Shown: positions 1 through 11,120 of the stretch, in pieces
Layout of the letters: every line of letters starts with the position of its first letter
How positions within the stretch are numbered: position 1 is the first letter of the stretch
Assembly: GCF_954871325.1 (NCBI RefSeq)
Contig: NC_088778.1
Location: 17,945,666 to 18,009,665, forward strand
From: Gordionus sp. m RMFG-2023
Taxonomy: Eukaryota > Nematomorpha > Gordioida > Chordodea > Parachordodidae
Direction: 5' to 3'
DNA length: 64,000 bases
Notes under the pieces: model-generated
Seen by the model: only the letters and a program-made list of their open reading frames with translations
The model's database searches: none
What the model was told of the DNA's origin: nothing
Made by a program: the position numbers and the translations under genes

Positions 1-414
1 AATTTATTTAAACATTTTAATTTATATTCTTAGAAGTGTACCAGCAAGGCTGTATTTAGGTAGACACATAGTACCTTACCTATATAGAAGCAGTCACCCC
101 TAATATGGGTGGGAAGGGTAGGGGTACGAAGCAACTGCTTCTAAAATTTTGAGTGAGGGTTCTTTTTTTAAAGTTTAATTTTTTTATTGTTTTACTACAC
201 CCATCCATAACCAAGTGATTCTGTATCGGACTCAACATGATGTTTAGCAAATTAGGTTGTTATCCAAGATTTATTGTCATAAAATTATTTTTCCAATTTC
301 AAAATATGCCCAATAATAATAACCAAAAAAATAAATGCTTAATTAATAAAAGATATCTGTGAATTTTACCATTTAAATACAAATTAAATTTTTGAAGAAA
401 TGTTGTTTCAAAAT

Positions 415-660
415 ATTTATAAGATGGTTAAAACAGGGGATGTAATTATTACATGTGACATAAAGGATAAAGAATCTAAAGATTTGTGAGATCTGAGATG
501 TGTAAATTAATTAAAATATTTTTACTAATGTATTATTTAGCTTCTTCTGATGATAATGATTCTGAGACTTATGATTCAGAGGAAAAACTATTCATTTCCT
601 TAATTTAACAATTTTATATAAATATTTATTAACCATTCCTACTACCTCATATACTGCCGA
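415..660 (+). pseudogene. Decayed copy of an unidentified spliced coding fragment
   Basis: This matches, in inverted orientation, the minus-strand coding remnant near 59780-59970. Both copies carry a short intron-like segment ending TGTATTATTTAG or close to it, followed by GCTTCTTCTGATGATRATGAT, which encodes a Ser/Asp-rich stretch. Stops interrupt this copy. Because the intron is retained, the pair came from DNA-level duplication or from a DNA element, not from a processed retrocopy. The product is unknown. Confidence 0.45.
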
Positions 661-754
661 AAGGGTTATGTAAAATTAAATTAATTAAATCAAGACTTCA
701 TAGTACCATGAAAAATCCATTCCTTTAAAATTTGACTATTTTATATGGAAAAAA

Positions 755-970
755 TTTATTTAAACAATTAAATTTAATGAAATTATAAATTCTTTCTCTT
801 TCCCTAATTTGTCTAAATTATTAATTTAAAAATAATATTTCTAAAGTATATATTTTTAATTTATTTAAACAATTAAATATTGATGAAATTATAAATTCTT
901 TCACTTTCTCTTCCCCTAATTTGTCTAAATTATTAATTTAAAAATAATATTTCTAAAGCATATATTTTTT
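755..970. repeat. Two-copy tandem duplication of about 105 bases
   Basis: Two adjacent near-identical blocks share TTTAAACAATTAAAT, then a CTTTCTCTT-like stretch, then CTAATTTGTCTAAATTATT and a run ending TTTCTAAAG. They differ by a few substitutions and short indels. No coding content is visible. Confidence 0.75.
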
Positions 971-1149
971 TACATTAAATTTATATTACATATTAAAGAT
1001 TGATGCAATAAAAATTATTTTTGAAATTTATGGGTGTCAAGAAATTTTTTTTGGAGGGGGTGGGTATTCTGCTTCCATCACTCAGAAAGTATAGATACCA
1101 CTCTATAGAAAAATTTAGTGTTTCTTTCTAAATTTTTTAAATTTATAAT

Positions 1150-1300
1150 GGTATTTTATCATATTATAAGTGATGCAAAATCGCTCCATTTGAGCTGATT
1201 TTTAAAAACGCCTACCTCAATGTTTTAGCCTGAAAAATATATATTGCTCAAGCCTCATGATTTCACTAATAGATGTCTAAAACTTTGAGTTCCATAATAT
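1150..1300. repeat. Diverged member of a dispersed repeat
   Basis: A motif order of 'gctnatttt', 'cctacctcaatgttttagcc' and 'aatagatgtctaaaac' is shared loosely with blocks near 2395-2530 and 4090-4225. Similarity by eye is limited to these motifs in the same order. The copies look old, with no clear ends and no coding potential. Confidence 0.35.
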
Positions 1301-2394
1301 TATTCTTAGATAAAATACTGTGTTAGCCTTTTTTAAAAAAATTGGCTCAAATGAAGCTATTTTGCAATAATGAAAAAAAATTACAAATATTATCTTAGCT
1401 GCCTAGATTAATGTCAAATCTATAGGAGCTCTTAAGATGTAGATCCTATCTTTGAATTTATTTTTTTTAGCATGATTGGGTATTTGACTGGGTTAAAACG
1501 ATTCAGTCAATCAATAATATTTGACTGTAAATTTTATTATATGTTTTTATCAATGTGGTTAAACTCTACTTTTGAAAATGGCATGCTATATAGTGTTTTA
1601 AAAAGCCAGAATTAGGATCGATTCTTAAAAATGGCCTAATTAAGATTTTAGCAAATAATATTAAAAGACCTTGATATTTGGCAAATAGATGTCCTTTCTG
1701 TTGTAAATAATAATTTTTTTTAAAATAATATTTTGTTTTAATATTTTTTTTTTGTGTTGTGAAAAATAAATAAAGAAAATGATATCTTCCGATTTTATTA
1801 ATAAAAAAAATATATTTATTTTGGTCTAAAAAATATATAATAAAGAATTTTTATCTGGTTTTAATTTTTCACAATAAAAAATTATTTTATCTGACAATTC
1901 ACAATAATTTATATTTGTTAGCAATCCCAACAATTTAGATTTATTTTTTCAGTCATTTTTTTTTCAGTCGCAACACTTTCATCATGTACATATTTAGGAA
2001 TTTGTAATGGGGGCAGGGGATAATTAATAATTTTTTTAAAATTCTAGGAGTTATTTAAAAATATCTTAAGTTTCATAAATATATTAAGACTATTGACTAT
2101 AAAATATTGACAAATTCCTAATACACAAATTAAAATAAATATTCAGGATAAAATATTAAATGTTTATAATCTTTGTAAAAAAATATAAATTTTTTGATTT
2201 AAAATTTGATATATTCATTAAATTATATATAAAAAAATTGGCAATATAGATTATGTACAAAAATATTCTTAAGAATCTTGCATGCATATATACTTACAAA
2301 GTGTTCATGAAGAATAATATGGTGTATTAAAAAATGGGGAAAAATATAATTAGGAAGCATATTATAAATTTATAATGTAAAATTCAATCTTTGG

Positions 2395-2530
2395 TAGTGT
2401 TGCTAAATGGCTTGATAAGTCTAATTCAATATTTTGGCCAAAAATATTATCCAAGTATTAATATTTTGTTAATTGATGTCCAAACCTTTCTACTATCTAT
2501 GAGAAAAATCTCCAGGCTAAAATAATGGGT
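2395..2530. repeat. Diverged member of a dispersed repeat
   Basis: This begins TAGTGTTGCTAAATGGCTT, then has TCAATATTTTGGCC and TTAATTGATGTCCAAACC, in the same order as the block near 4094. The opening resembles the TAGTGTTG ends of hAT-like elements elsewhere in the window, so it may be an eroded short hAT derivative. No partner end was found. Confidence 0.35.
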
Positions 2531-2623
2531 TAACCATTTTAAAAAATCAACCATTATTATTCTTTGGAATTAAGCTAATTTTTCAATGATTTCATCAGTG
2601 CTTGGTGTCAACTCTCTGTATAT

Positions 2624-4046
2624 CAGAGACCTGCAGAGGCACCATTTGCACGGCCCAGCCCGGTTTTAAATTTTTTAGGCCCAGCCCGGCCCGGCCCGGA
2701 TATTTTTAAAAAAAATTTTTTACGGCCCGGCCTGGCCCGGATTTAAAGATTTAAGGCCCGGCCCGGATAAATTTAAAAAAAATTTTTTACGGCCCGGCCC
2801 GGATTTAAAAATTTCAGGCCTGGCTCGAAATTTTTTAAAATTATATTCGACCTGGTATATACAAAAATTCACCTATGAGGTATTTTACCATATTTTTCAG
2901 GGAGTATTATCGCTTATTATTTAAAAAATACATGAAAAAAGCTAATATTTTGAGAATATTATGTTAAATTTATAAAAATTATAAAACTGTTATTTATAAA
3001 AATGGATATTTTGAGCATATACTATATTTTTTGCATTTATAAAAATAAAACTAATATTAATAAAAATGGTAATAATATTTTGAGCATATACTATATTTTA
3101 TATTGCATTTAAAAAAAATAAAACTAATATTTAATTTATAAAAATAGAAAATATTTTGAGAATATAATATATTGTATTTAATTTACTATTTAATTTATAA
3201 AATAAAAATAAATCGCTATTTAAAATAATGCATGTATAATAAATAGTATTTTGAAAATATAATCTAATTGCACAATATTAATATAATTTATTTTATAATT
3301 TTTAAATATTTTATATTACATTTATAGGTTGGTTTTTCAGGTGTAAATTTTTTTTATTAATTTTCATGGATTTACCATCACATTTATGTCTTTTTAGGAT
3401 GTACCATGTTTATAATTATAAGATAATATACTTGAACAATTCTTACATTGTACGTAGCCAATGTTTTTTTTATTTTCATCTATGATGATGTTAAATTTAG
3501 CCCATATTTCAGATTTTAAATTATTATTTGTATTTCTAAAAGAATAAATATTATTTTTAATTTTATTAATTATATCATTAGTATTTTGTGCCATGATATT
3601 CCTTTATTTGATTGTTTTGGTAAATATTCTAAAAATTTAGATATGAATTATAAAAAATATATTATTAATACTTGAATATTGGGGCTTATTTAAGATATTC
3701 CTTTATTTGATTGTTTTGGTAAAATATGTTGTAAAAATTTAGATATGAATTATAAAAATATATATTAATACTTTGAATAAATTTGCAGGAAATTAATAAT
3801 TAGATCGATCTATGGGTGTTAGGTGTGTTAACCATCACCCAATATTATATTAATCATAACTATAATATAATATAATCTTATAACCATTAACTCATAATGT
3901 AAAAATTTTTATAAAAAATATTAAGGCCCGTCCTGGGTTTAACAATCTTAGGCCCTGCCCGCCCGGATATATTTAAAAAAAAATTTTTAGGCCCGGCCCA
4001 GGTATATTTAAAGGGCCGGGTATAGGGCCGGGCCTGCAAGTCTCTG
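2624..4046 (-). mobile_element. hAT element, non-autonomous, with GC-rich subterminal repeats
   Basis: The terminal inverted repeats are CAGAGACCTGCA at the left and TGCAAGTCTCTG at the right, with one mismatch. They are flanked by an exact 8-base target duplication, CTGTATAT, at 2616-2623 and 4047-4054, which is diagnostic for hAT. Inside each end are clusters of the unit GGCCCGGCCCGGAT spaced by A/T runs, in sharp contrast to the AT-rich middle. The only coding remnant is a BED-type zinc finger on the minus strand. At 1423 bases the element is far too short for a full transposase, so it is an internally deleted copy that needs a transposase supplied elsewhere. Confidence 0.9.
3370..3594 (-). 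pseudogene. BED zinc finger fragment of a hAT transposase
   Basis: Read leftward from an ATG at 3592-3594. About 66 residues give a BED-finger pattern: S-E-I-W-A-K-F, then Y-V-Q-C-K-N-C, then K-H-G-T-S. One base has been lost after G-T-S. In the next frame the expected L-K-R-H-K-C-D-G follows, ending at a GTAAAT donor-like site, so the finger was probably closed by a splice as in the relative at 8760-9828. BED fingers bind DNA at the element ends. The catalytic part is absent. Confidence 0.75.
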
Positions 4047-4054
4047 CTGTATAT

Positions 4055-4749
4055 TAAAATACTCGTTATTTTCAGAGATGGTATACTTCTCAGTAGTGTT
4101 AAACGGCTCAATTTAAACCGATTTTTCAAGATGGCTAACTCAATATTTTATCCAAAAAATATTATGCCAGCCTCGAGATTTTGTTAATAGATGTCAAAAC
4201 TTTTGTTCTACTATGAGCAAAATCTGCAGGGCTACCACTACTTATCATAGCCCACTATTAGCTACCATTTAAAAAAGTAGCTGGCCACTTTTTAAGCTAT
4301 TTACTTTTAGGCTTCTTAATAAAAATAAATTACAAATGAATTTGTTTATAATGTAAAAATCATCATTTATAAATATTTAAAAAATATTTCAATATAGTTG
4401 TTTATTATAAAAGAATTTATTTAAAATAATGCAATAAAAATAATGCAATAAAAATAATTTTCTTGTCAATAATATGCCGACATAATACTAAGAGACATAG
4501 ATTTAATCAACAATAAAGGATGGATTATCTTTAAAAAATAAGAGATTTTTAAAGTTATTTCCAAATGGTTGAGTTATCCAAATATAAAGCAGTGGCTTGA
4601 TTGAACATCATCGTCCACATAAATAAGTAATGCCACATATGGTGATTATAGCTTGAAATCTTTCAGGTCTCCCAGACCACTAATGTAATTATAAATAACT
4701 TTATAATTTCCCGGATTGCTTTACACTGGTAATAAAAATTAAGAAATTC
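4055..4749. other. AT-rich DNA without a recognisable gene
   Basis: It contains a third diverged member of the dispersed repeat (about 4094-4225) and, just after, a patch near 4237-4310 rich in 'agctac/tagct' motifs that recall the subterminal repeats of the hAT at 8508-10107. No open frame of interest and no clear element ends are seen. Confidence 0.5.
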
Positions 4750-4975
4750 GGCTTTCTGCCCATAGGAGGACGTCTTTGGAATCGTTCACGAATTCCACAT
4801 AAGAAATGTAACTTTTTTGTCCACAGAAGAACGCCGTTCCTCATGAATAAGAAGTGCGGCATTCATTCCATAGGGGAACGTCGTTAAATTCTTGTTCACG
4901 AATTTCCCAAATAAATGCTGCTTTTTGTTTATTAGAGGACGTCTTTTGATTCGTTTTTTTCAAATAAGATCGAAT
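4750..4975. repeat. Degenerate tandem repeat, about 60 bases, four units
   Basis: Units share a core like CATAGGRGRACGTCNTT followed by TCGTTCACGAATT and AAATAAGAAATG. Units start near 4757, 4818, 4878 and 4930. The last is cut off just before the mariner-family end at 4978, which suggests the repeat was the insertion target. Confidence 0.6.
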
Positions 4976-4977
4976 TA

Positions 4978-5520
4978 CAGGGTTTCCCATCCAAAAAAGG
5001 AAAAGTCCCAATCAAAAAAGGAAAAGTCCCAATCAAAAAAGGAAAAGGTTTAATCAAAAAAGGAAAAGTGTCAAACAAAAAAGGAAAAAGTTTAATCAAA
5101 AAAGGAAAAGGTCCGATCAAAAAAGGAAAATTGTCAATCAAAAAAGGAAATGTCCCAAAGGTTAAGGAAAAAGTCCAATTAAAAAAGGAAAAGTGTCAAA
5201 CAAAAAAGGAAAAGGTTCAATCAAAAAAGGAAAAGTGTCAATCAAAAAAGGAAAAGGTCCAATCAAAAAAGGAAAAGTGTCAATCGAAAAAGGAAAATTC
5301 CCAAAAGAAAAGGAAAAGGGTCAATCAAAAAAGGAAAATTCCCATTCAAAAAAGGAAAATCGTAATTTTTTTAAAAAAATATATAAAATTTTCAATTTTT
5401 CTTAAATTTATTTATTTTTGTCATTCCTTCTTATTTTATTTCTAACTTTTTGCGATTTCTTTATTTTATTTGTATCTTTTCTCACTATATCTTTTCTCAA
5501 TTTTTTTCTTCTCATTTTTG
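4978..5520 (+). mobile_element. Relic inverted end of a mariner-like element
   Basis: It starts with TACAGGGTTTCCCATCC, the same terminus as the complete element at 5964-8365, preceded by TA. It continues through about 19 copies of a ~21-base unit (AATCAAAAAAGGAAAAGTGT type), then the shared inner segment ending CTTCTCATTTTTG. The match with the complete element stops at 5520 and no transposase or opposite end follows, so only one end survives. Open frames through this array are an effect of the 21-base period. Confidence 0.85.
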
Positions 5521-5961
5521 TGGTTTGACTGAAAGTCTTCATTCTTGGTCTGGATGGGTATGACTTGGTCTGAAAGTGGGGGGGGGGGAGGGATGTGTAA
5601 ATTTTTTTTTTTGATATGAGTATCAAATAAAAGCTAATTTTATATGGTCTAACTGAAAGTCTTCATTCTTAGTCTGGATGGGTATGACTTGGTCGGAGGG
5701 TGGTTGGAGGGGGGGGGTGTTTAGAGGGGGTGGGGAATAAATTTTTTTGATATGGGTATCAAATAAAAGCTAATAAAAATATTTTTTTATTGTAATAATA
5801 ATAATCACGCATAGAGGGCGGGTCTAGGTCTTGGGAGGTCAAGAATATTTTTATCACCACAAAATATCGATATGGGTATCAAATAAAATCTAATTTAAAT
5901 ATCTTTAGATTTAAATTATTCATTTTTTGTCTTGATGGGTATGACTGTCATGCCCTCAACA
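5521..5961. repeat. Tandem repeat of about 115-130 bases
   Basis: Repeated blocks carry GACTGAAAGTCTTCATTCTT, then GTCTGGATGGGTATGACTTG, then a G run, then GATATGGGTATCAAATAAAA. Two good units lie at about 5525-5640 and 5645-5780, with a partial one at 5868-5950. The complete mariner-like element inserted at the right edge. No coding is seen. Confidence 0.7.
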
Positions 5962-5963
5962 TA

Positions 5964-6436
5964 CAGGGTTTCCCATTCAAAAAAGGAAAAGGTCCAATCA
6001 AAAAAGGGAAAGTTTCAAACAAAAAAGGAAAAAGTTCAATCAAAAAAGGAAAAGGTTTGATCAAAAAAGGAAAATTTTCAATTAAAAAAGAAAAGTCCCA
6101 AAGGTTAAGGAAAAGTCCAATCAAAAAAGGAAAAGTGTCAAACAAAAAAGGAAAAGTGTCAATCAAAAAAGGAAAATTCCCAAAAGAAAAGGAAAAGGGT
6201 CAATAAAAAAAGGAAAATTCCCATTCAAAAAGCAAAATCGTAATTTTTTTATAATTTTTCTTAAATTTTATTTATTTTTTGTCATTCCTTCTTATTTTAT
6301 TCCTAACTTTTTGCTATTTCTTTACTTTATTTATATCTTTTCTCAATTTATTTTTCTTACTATATCTTTTCTCTATTTCTTTTCTTCTCATTTTTGATAA
6401 TTCTTTTTTAAAATTATATTATTTTTTTTGGCAGAC
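5964..6436 (+). repeat. Left long terminal inverted repeat of the mariner-like element
   Basis: An outer array of about a dozen ~21-base units (aaaaaaggaaaag spaced by GTCCAATC, GTGTCAA and the like), then an AT-rich inner arm ending TTGGCAGAC. It pairs with 7861-8365. The outermost unit begins with the terminal CAGGGTTTCCC. Confidence 0.88.
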
Positions 6437-6769
6437 TATTTTTTACATACATATTTATAATTACAATATTAAATTAATCGTTTGGTTATAATAAATAAGT
6501 TTGAACTGTAATACCAAACGATATGTAAATTAATAAAATATAATCATTTTAAAATTCTTATATTTTTAAAATTTTAATATATTCAAAACGCATTTATTCT
6601 TTTTAGCAAGTAAATAATTATTCTGTAATTTAATTATCTTTTAAACTATTTTGATTTATGAAAAATTAAACGCAAATGAGGTAAATTTTATAATCTTTTT
6701 CACTTCCATTTGTTGAGTATATACTTTAAAAATAAATTTTTTTGTTTTAAAAAATAAAATTATGAAGAT

Positions 6770-7773
6770 ATGGTAAAAAGGGGAAAAAATATTAACAGTG
6801 AAACAAAAGCTCTAATAATTGACGCACTAAAAAAGATAGTATCAAAAATATAGCATCATGTTTTAAAGTAAGCTATAAGACAGTGACAAATATTAAATAC
6901 TCTCATCTCAAAAATGGAATAAAATGTAGCTTACCCAAAGGAGGTTCACGCGCACGCAAGAAATTAAATAAAGAGCAGGAAGAATATATATTAAATTGTA
7001 TAAATTTGGATTGCACTTTATCCTTAAAAAGGTTATGTGAAATCATTAAAGAAAGATATGATGTGGAAATATCAAAAAATACGGTATCAACATTACTCTC
7101 AGGATTTAGGTACAGCTTTAAAAGAGTATCATTACGTTCAGTTAGAGAAAATAACGAATTAAATATAGAGATTCGCAAAGAATACGCGAATAGGTTTGTA
7201 GATGTAGTATATATGAAGGAAAAATTTATATTTATCGATGAGAGCGGGTTTCCAATATTAATGAGTCGATTATATGGATATTCCCAAATAAATAAAAAGG
7301 CAATTAAAAATTTTCAAGGAATAAAGACAATAAATTACACTATCATTGCGGCTCTCACAATTGCAGGAATATTTCGATTCAAAGTTCTTGATGGCCCTTG
7401 AAATGCTATATATTTTAGCAACTTTATAAATGAAATATTAAATCATTTTGAAGAATCTAACATGATTAATATGATTTTTGTGATGGATAATGTTCCATTT
7501 CATCACAATCATTCAATTAGGGAATCGATCGAAAGAAAAGGACATACATTGAAATATTTACCACCCTACAGTCCGTATCTTAATCCTATTGAGAATGTGT
7601 TTTTTCAATGGAAGGATTTTGTCAGAAATAAAAATCCTAGTAACGAGGAAGAATTAATTCGTTATATAGAACATGGAGAAAGAGGAATATCTGAAGAAAA
7701 TGCAAAAAATTATTTTAGAAATATGGAGACATATATCCCAAAATGTAGAAGGGGAGAAATTATTAATGATTAA
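6770..7773 (+). pseudogene. DD34E transposase, IS630/Tc1/mariner superfamily, broken
   Basis: The enzyme would cut and join the element ends. The N-terminus starts at ATG 6770 (M-V-K-R-G-K-N). A one-base shift near 6830 moves the reading into the frame that carries the helix-turn-helix (SIKNIASCFKVSYKTVTNI). A second winged-helix-like region follows (about 6950-7130). Catalytic residues are visible: D in F-I-D-E-S-G-F (near 7239), D in V-M-D-N-V-P-F (near 7486), and E in Y-L-N-P-I-E-N (near 7590), with 34 residues between the second D and E. A TGA at 7399-7401 interrupts the same frame between the first and second catalytic D. With at least two lesions the copy is inactive. All three acidic residues are intact, so decay is modest. 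Confidence 0.88.
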
Positions 7774-7860
7774 TATAAATTTTTGTTTAGTACTATATTA
7801 AATATATATCGTAATTGTAATTAAATAATTTCATATGTAAAAAATTATAATAAAAAAGTT

Positions 7861-8365
7861 GTCTGCCAATAATTTAGTGAAAATTAAATATACTTACAAA
7901 AAGAATTATCAAAAATGAGAAGGAAAAAAATTGAGAAAAGATATAGTGAGAAGATACAAATAAAATAAAGAAATCGCAAAAAGTTAGAAATAAAATAAGA
8001 AGGAATGACAAAAATAAATAAATTTAAGAAAAATTGAAAAGTTTATATATATTTTTAAAAAATTACGATTTTCCTTTTTTGAATGGGAATTTTCCTTTTT
8101 TGATTGACCCTTTTCCTTTTCTTTTGGGAATTTTCCTTTTTCGATTGACACTTTTCCTTTTTTGTTTGACACTTTTCCTTTTTTGATTGACACTTTTCCT
8201 TTTTTGATTGGACTTTTTCCTTAACCTTTGGGACTTTTCCTTTTTTGATTGACAATTTTCCTTTTTTGATCGGACCTTTTCCTTTTTTGATTGAACTTTT
8301 TCCTTTTTGTTTGACACTTTTCCTTTTTTGATTGAACCTTTTCCTTTTTTGGATGGGAAACCCTG
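7861..8365 (-). repeat. Right long terminal inverted repeat of the mariner-like element
   Basis: It begins GTCTGCC, the reverse complement of the inner edge of the left arm, runs through the inner AT-rich arm, then about 14 units of the array in reverse complement, and ends GGGAAACCCTG before TA. Unit number and order differ slightly from the left arm, as expected when tandem arrays slip independently. Confidence 0.88.
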
Positions 8366-8507
8366 TATTTTGAAATTTAATCGAATATATCTTTTTTATT
8401 TTAAAACCAAAAAGTCAATATCAAATCATGAATAATATACAATATAAAATTATTTCATTAAAACTAAAACTCTCCCCTTGTTTTTTTTAATCAAATAATT
8501 AAAATAT

Positions 8508-10107
8508 CAGAGTTGTTAAAGTAGCGCGCTATCTTTTTTGGTAGCTATAACTAATAGCCGCTACTTTTTTAAAATTATTTAATTTTTTAGCGCGCTACTT
8601 CGCTACTTTTAAAAAATATAATGAATGTAAGTATAAACATGAAAATTTAAATATAATATCATAATTAATTATAATTTTTATAATTTATTATTTAATTTTG
8701 AAATTTAAATATATTTTCAATTTTTAATTTATATTTTCAATCTGTGTTAATAATCTAAAATGGCATTGTCCATGGATATCCAAATCCTTGAAAGTGATTC
8801 AGATATGGAAGATTTAATGGAAGAAAATGTACTTAATAGCTCTAATAACGTTTTTCCATTCCCTAAATTTGAAAAATTTTTTAAAATAAATATTAAAACA
8901 AAATCTGGATTCAAATTCATGTGCTTAAAATGTAAAAAAAATATATCATCAAATCAATCAAGTAGCTATAACCTGAAGAAACACCTAAAGGTAAATTGTT
9001 ATTTTTACATTATAATATTATTTATTTTATTAGACTGTTCACGCCAATTGCTATAAGGAAATAGAGAAACATATAAAAAATTTTGGTATAGGAGAATCTT
9101 CATTCAAAAAGACAAATACTATCCAAACCAAATTAACTGATAATAAACATGCCAATATTTCACAAAAATTGGCTGATAAAGTTATTGTTGATTTTATTAT
9201 TGACACAGTTCAGCCAGTGTCTTTGGTTGATAATCCATCATTTACTCTGATGATTAAAACTTTATCCCCTGGCACAACAGTTTTATGTCGCCAGACACTT
9301 ATGAATAAAATAGCCGACAACTTCAAAGTGATGAAAGATGCTCTAATAGTAGAGTTATCAGATATATCTTATGTATGTACCACGGCAGATAGTTGGACAC
9401 ATAACAGAAGGTAAAAACTTATTTATATTTATAAATTGATCTGATTATATATTTTTAGAGCTTATTTGGGAATCACAGGCCATTGGTTAGACCCTAGGAC
9501 TTTAAAAAGAAGATCTACTCCAACAAACATAGATTGCCGAGTATCTACCACGAAGACATCCTCAAATAATTTTTTTGAAATTAAAGATGATTTAATAGAA
9601 AATCCAATTGATCTTTTTTTTCAATCAAAAAATATTGAAATGAATATTTTTGATAATTTTTCATATATTAAAAATTTATATATAAAATTTAATACCCCCT
9701 TGCCCTCAAGTGCTAGTGTCGAGAGATTATTTAGTAAAGCAAAGCTTATACTTTCTGGTCGTCGCTCTAGACTTGGGGATGATAATATTGAAATGATATT
9801 ATTATTAAAATGCAACAAATTAAAATAAATATTTATTTATATTGCTTATTTTTTTATAATCTAAACTAACTATATTTTTATATTTATAAATGTTGATTTT
9901 TATATATTATTTATTATACATTTACATTATAAGCAAAAAAAAAATAAAAAAATTTGTTTCATTTGTTTCTAAATTTTTTTTTATAAAAAGTAGCTAATAG
10001 CGCGCTACTTTTTTTGACAAATAGCGAAAGCGGTAGCGCGCTACTTTGTTTGACAAATAGCTATTACGGTAGCGCGCTACTTTTAAAAATAGCATTTAAC
10101 AACTCTG
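8508..10107 (+). mobile_element. hAT element carrying a spliced but internally deleted transposase
   Basis: The terminal inverted repeats CAGAGTTGTTAAA and TTTAACAACTCTG are exact and are flanked by an exact 8-base target duplication, TAAAATAT (8500-8507 and 10108-10115). Subterminal blocks repeat TAGCGCGCTACTTTTT and TAGCTATTA in both arms (8521-8610 and 9985-10090). At 1600 bases it is shorter than an autonomous hAT. The clean target duplication and perfect ends suggest a recent jump. Confidence 0.95.
8760..9828 (+). CDS. BED-finger hAT transposase, internally deleted, three exons
   Basis: Exons are 8760-8990, 9034-9410 and 9459-9828. The introns are 43 and 48 bases, both GT-AG, and the frame stays open across both. 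Exon 1 holds an acidic start and a BED-like finger (F-M-C-L-K-C-K-K-N, L-K-K-H-L-K). Exon 2 has the region around T-A-D-S-W-T, where hAT enzymes place the first catalytic aspartate. Exon 3 begins A-Y-L-G-I-T-G-H-W, then jumps to the C-terminal dimerisation motif S-A-S-V-E-R-L-F-S-K and R-R-S-R-L. The central RNase H-like catalytic core (several hundred residues in full-length relatives) is missing without breaking the frame. The product could bind DNA and dimerise but not catalyse transposition, so it may act as a repressor. That role is inference. Confidence 0.82.
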
Positions 10108-10149
10108 TAAAATATAAACAAATTACATATAGAATTGTAATAAAAAAAC

Positions 10150-10216
10150 AACATTATCAACCAAGGACATTGGCTGAACCTTGTCAGTTATAAAATCGGC
10201 AATGGCTTTATCATCA
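10150..10216 (-). pseudogene. Small hAT transposase fragment
   Basis: On the minus strand a short reading gives D-K-A-I-A-D-F-I-T-D-K-V-Q-P-M-S-L-V-D-N. This parallels A-D-K-V-I-V-D-F-I-I-D-T-V-Q-P-V-S-L-V-D-N in exon 2 of the hAT at 8508-10107. It is a remnant of a related element lying beside it in the opposite direction. Its ends are not recognisable. Confidence 0.65.
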
Positions 10217-11120
10217 TTAGAAACATATAAATATATACTTTAATCAATATGGTTCAAATAAATACGTTTTTTGGGGTTTTGTCTCCTCGATGACAAAATT
10301 ATTCAGATATTTTTCTCTTTTCTTAAATTGTTGTCATAAACATTCTAAATAAAAAACTATTAGAATTTATAAATAAATAACATCTTAAGTTGTTTCTTAA
10401 GGTTATAACTGCTAGATAGAATACATTTTTCCTGCAATTAAACATCCAAATTTATAGACAACTTTTGTTTTTCTATTAAGTATGTCTCACAGTTAAAGTA
10501 TATGACTAAGACGAAATCATTCTTAAGGGACGATTAATTTTGCACGGCCATAACTGAGACTCAAAAAAATCCTTATCCCATCAATAATACTGAAAATAAT
10601 GATCAAAAATCAAATCTATTGACTCTTAATGATCAAGACTGTTTGCCTTTCCTTCACTGATTGCATAAGGCAAACTTTATATTTAAAGTATAATAAATGA
10701 CTACAATTTAAGTTTATCAGCCACACCTATACACCCCTCGCACTCGATAATAGATTAGAATAGAATTAAGACAAATATAAAAAGTATTATAAGTAATCTT
10801 AGAATGGAATATATTCATTAATTTAATTATTATATATATATTCGATTATAACTTCTTGTGTAAATTTAGCCATTGCCCAATATTTTGACTACAATTATTT
10901 ATTACATCTACATTGCAAGATAATTGATCTAAAAAATTAAGCCTAATGATTCTTAAATTAATTTATTTTAACACAATATTTTGGCGATAACTCAGCTCTA
11001 TTCCTGTTTAACTAATTTCCCTCTAAAATCGCCGCGATAATCCCGGTTAAATCGGAATTGTCTCACAACTCTAAAGAATGATATCATGCTTTCATTTTTT
11101 CTATAATACATTTATATTAG
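10217..11120. other. Stretch upstream of the cyclin L exons, no exon recognised
   Basis: I searched both strands for the first cyclin box and the short motifs expected before the exon at 11121 (an A-S-K-I-E-E-like helix) and saw none. The stretch is AT-rich with scattered moderate-GC patches near 10990-11080. It may hold promoter or intron remnants, but nothing specific can be supported. Confidence 0.45.

Larger units (their letters stand above)
1..2615. other. AT-rich intergenic DNA with old degraded repeats
   Basis: No gene is recognisable on either strand. The stretch holds an imperfect tandem duplication near 755-970, diverged copies of a dispersed repeat (near 1150-1300 and 2395-2530), and at 415-660 a decayed copy of a spliced coding fragment that recurs inverted near 59780-59970. 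The remainder is poly-A/T-rich filler. Confidence 0.6.
5964..8365 (+). mobile_element. IS630/Tc1/mariner-type DNA transposon with array-built ends
   Basis: The termini CAGGGTTTCCCATTC and GGATGGGAAACCCTG are inverted copies flanked by TA on both sides (5962-5963 and 8366-8367), the target duplication of this superfamily. The inverted ends are very long, about 5964-6436 and 7861-8365, and consist mostly of a ~21-base tandem unit. The single gene between them encodes a DD34E transposase that is now broken. Length is 2402 bases. The array-built ends probably supply many transposase binding sites, by analogy with other long-TIR Tc1 relatives. Confidence 0.92.

Noticed and set aside
5068-5445. Open frames of 70-125 codons rich in Lys-Gly-Lys in the mariner ends, also at 7984-8317
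   Set aside because: They arise because the tandem unit is about 21 bases, a multiple of three, so all frames repeat. The same frames appear on both strands and in the inverted arm.
10980-11110. A candidate cyclin L exon just upstream of 11121
   Set aside because: A short open reading exists, but it lacks a GT donor and does not resemble the first cyclin box, so it was not added to the gene.
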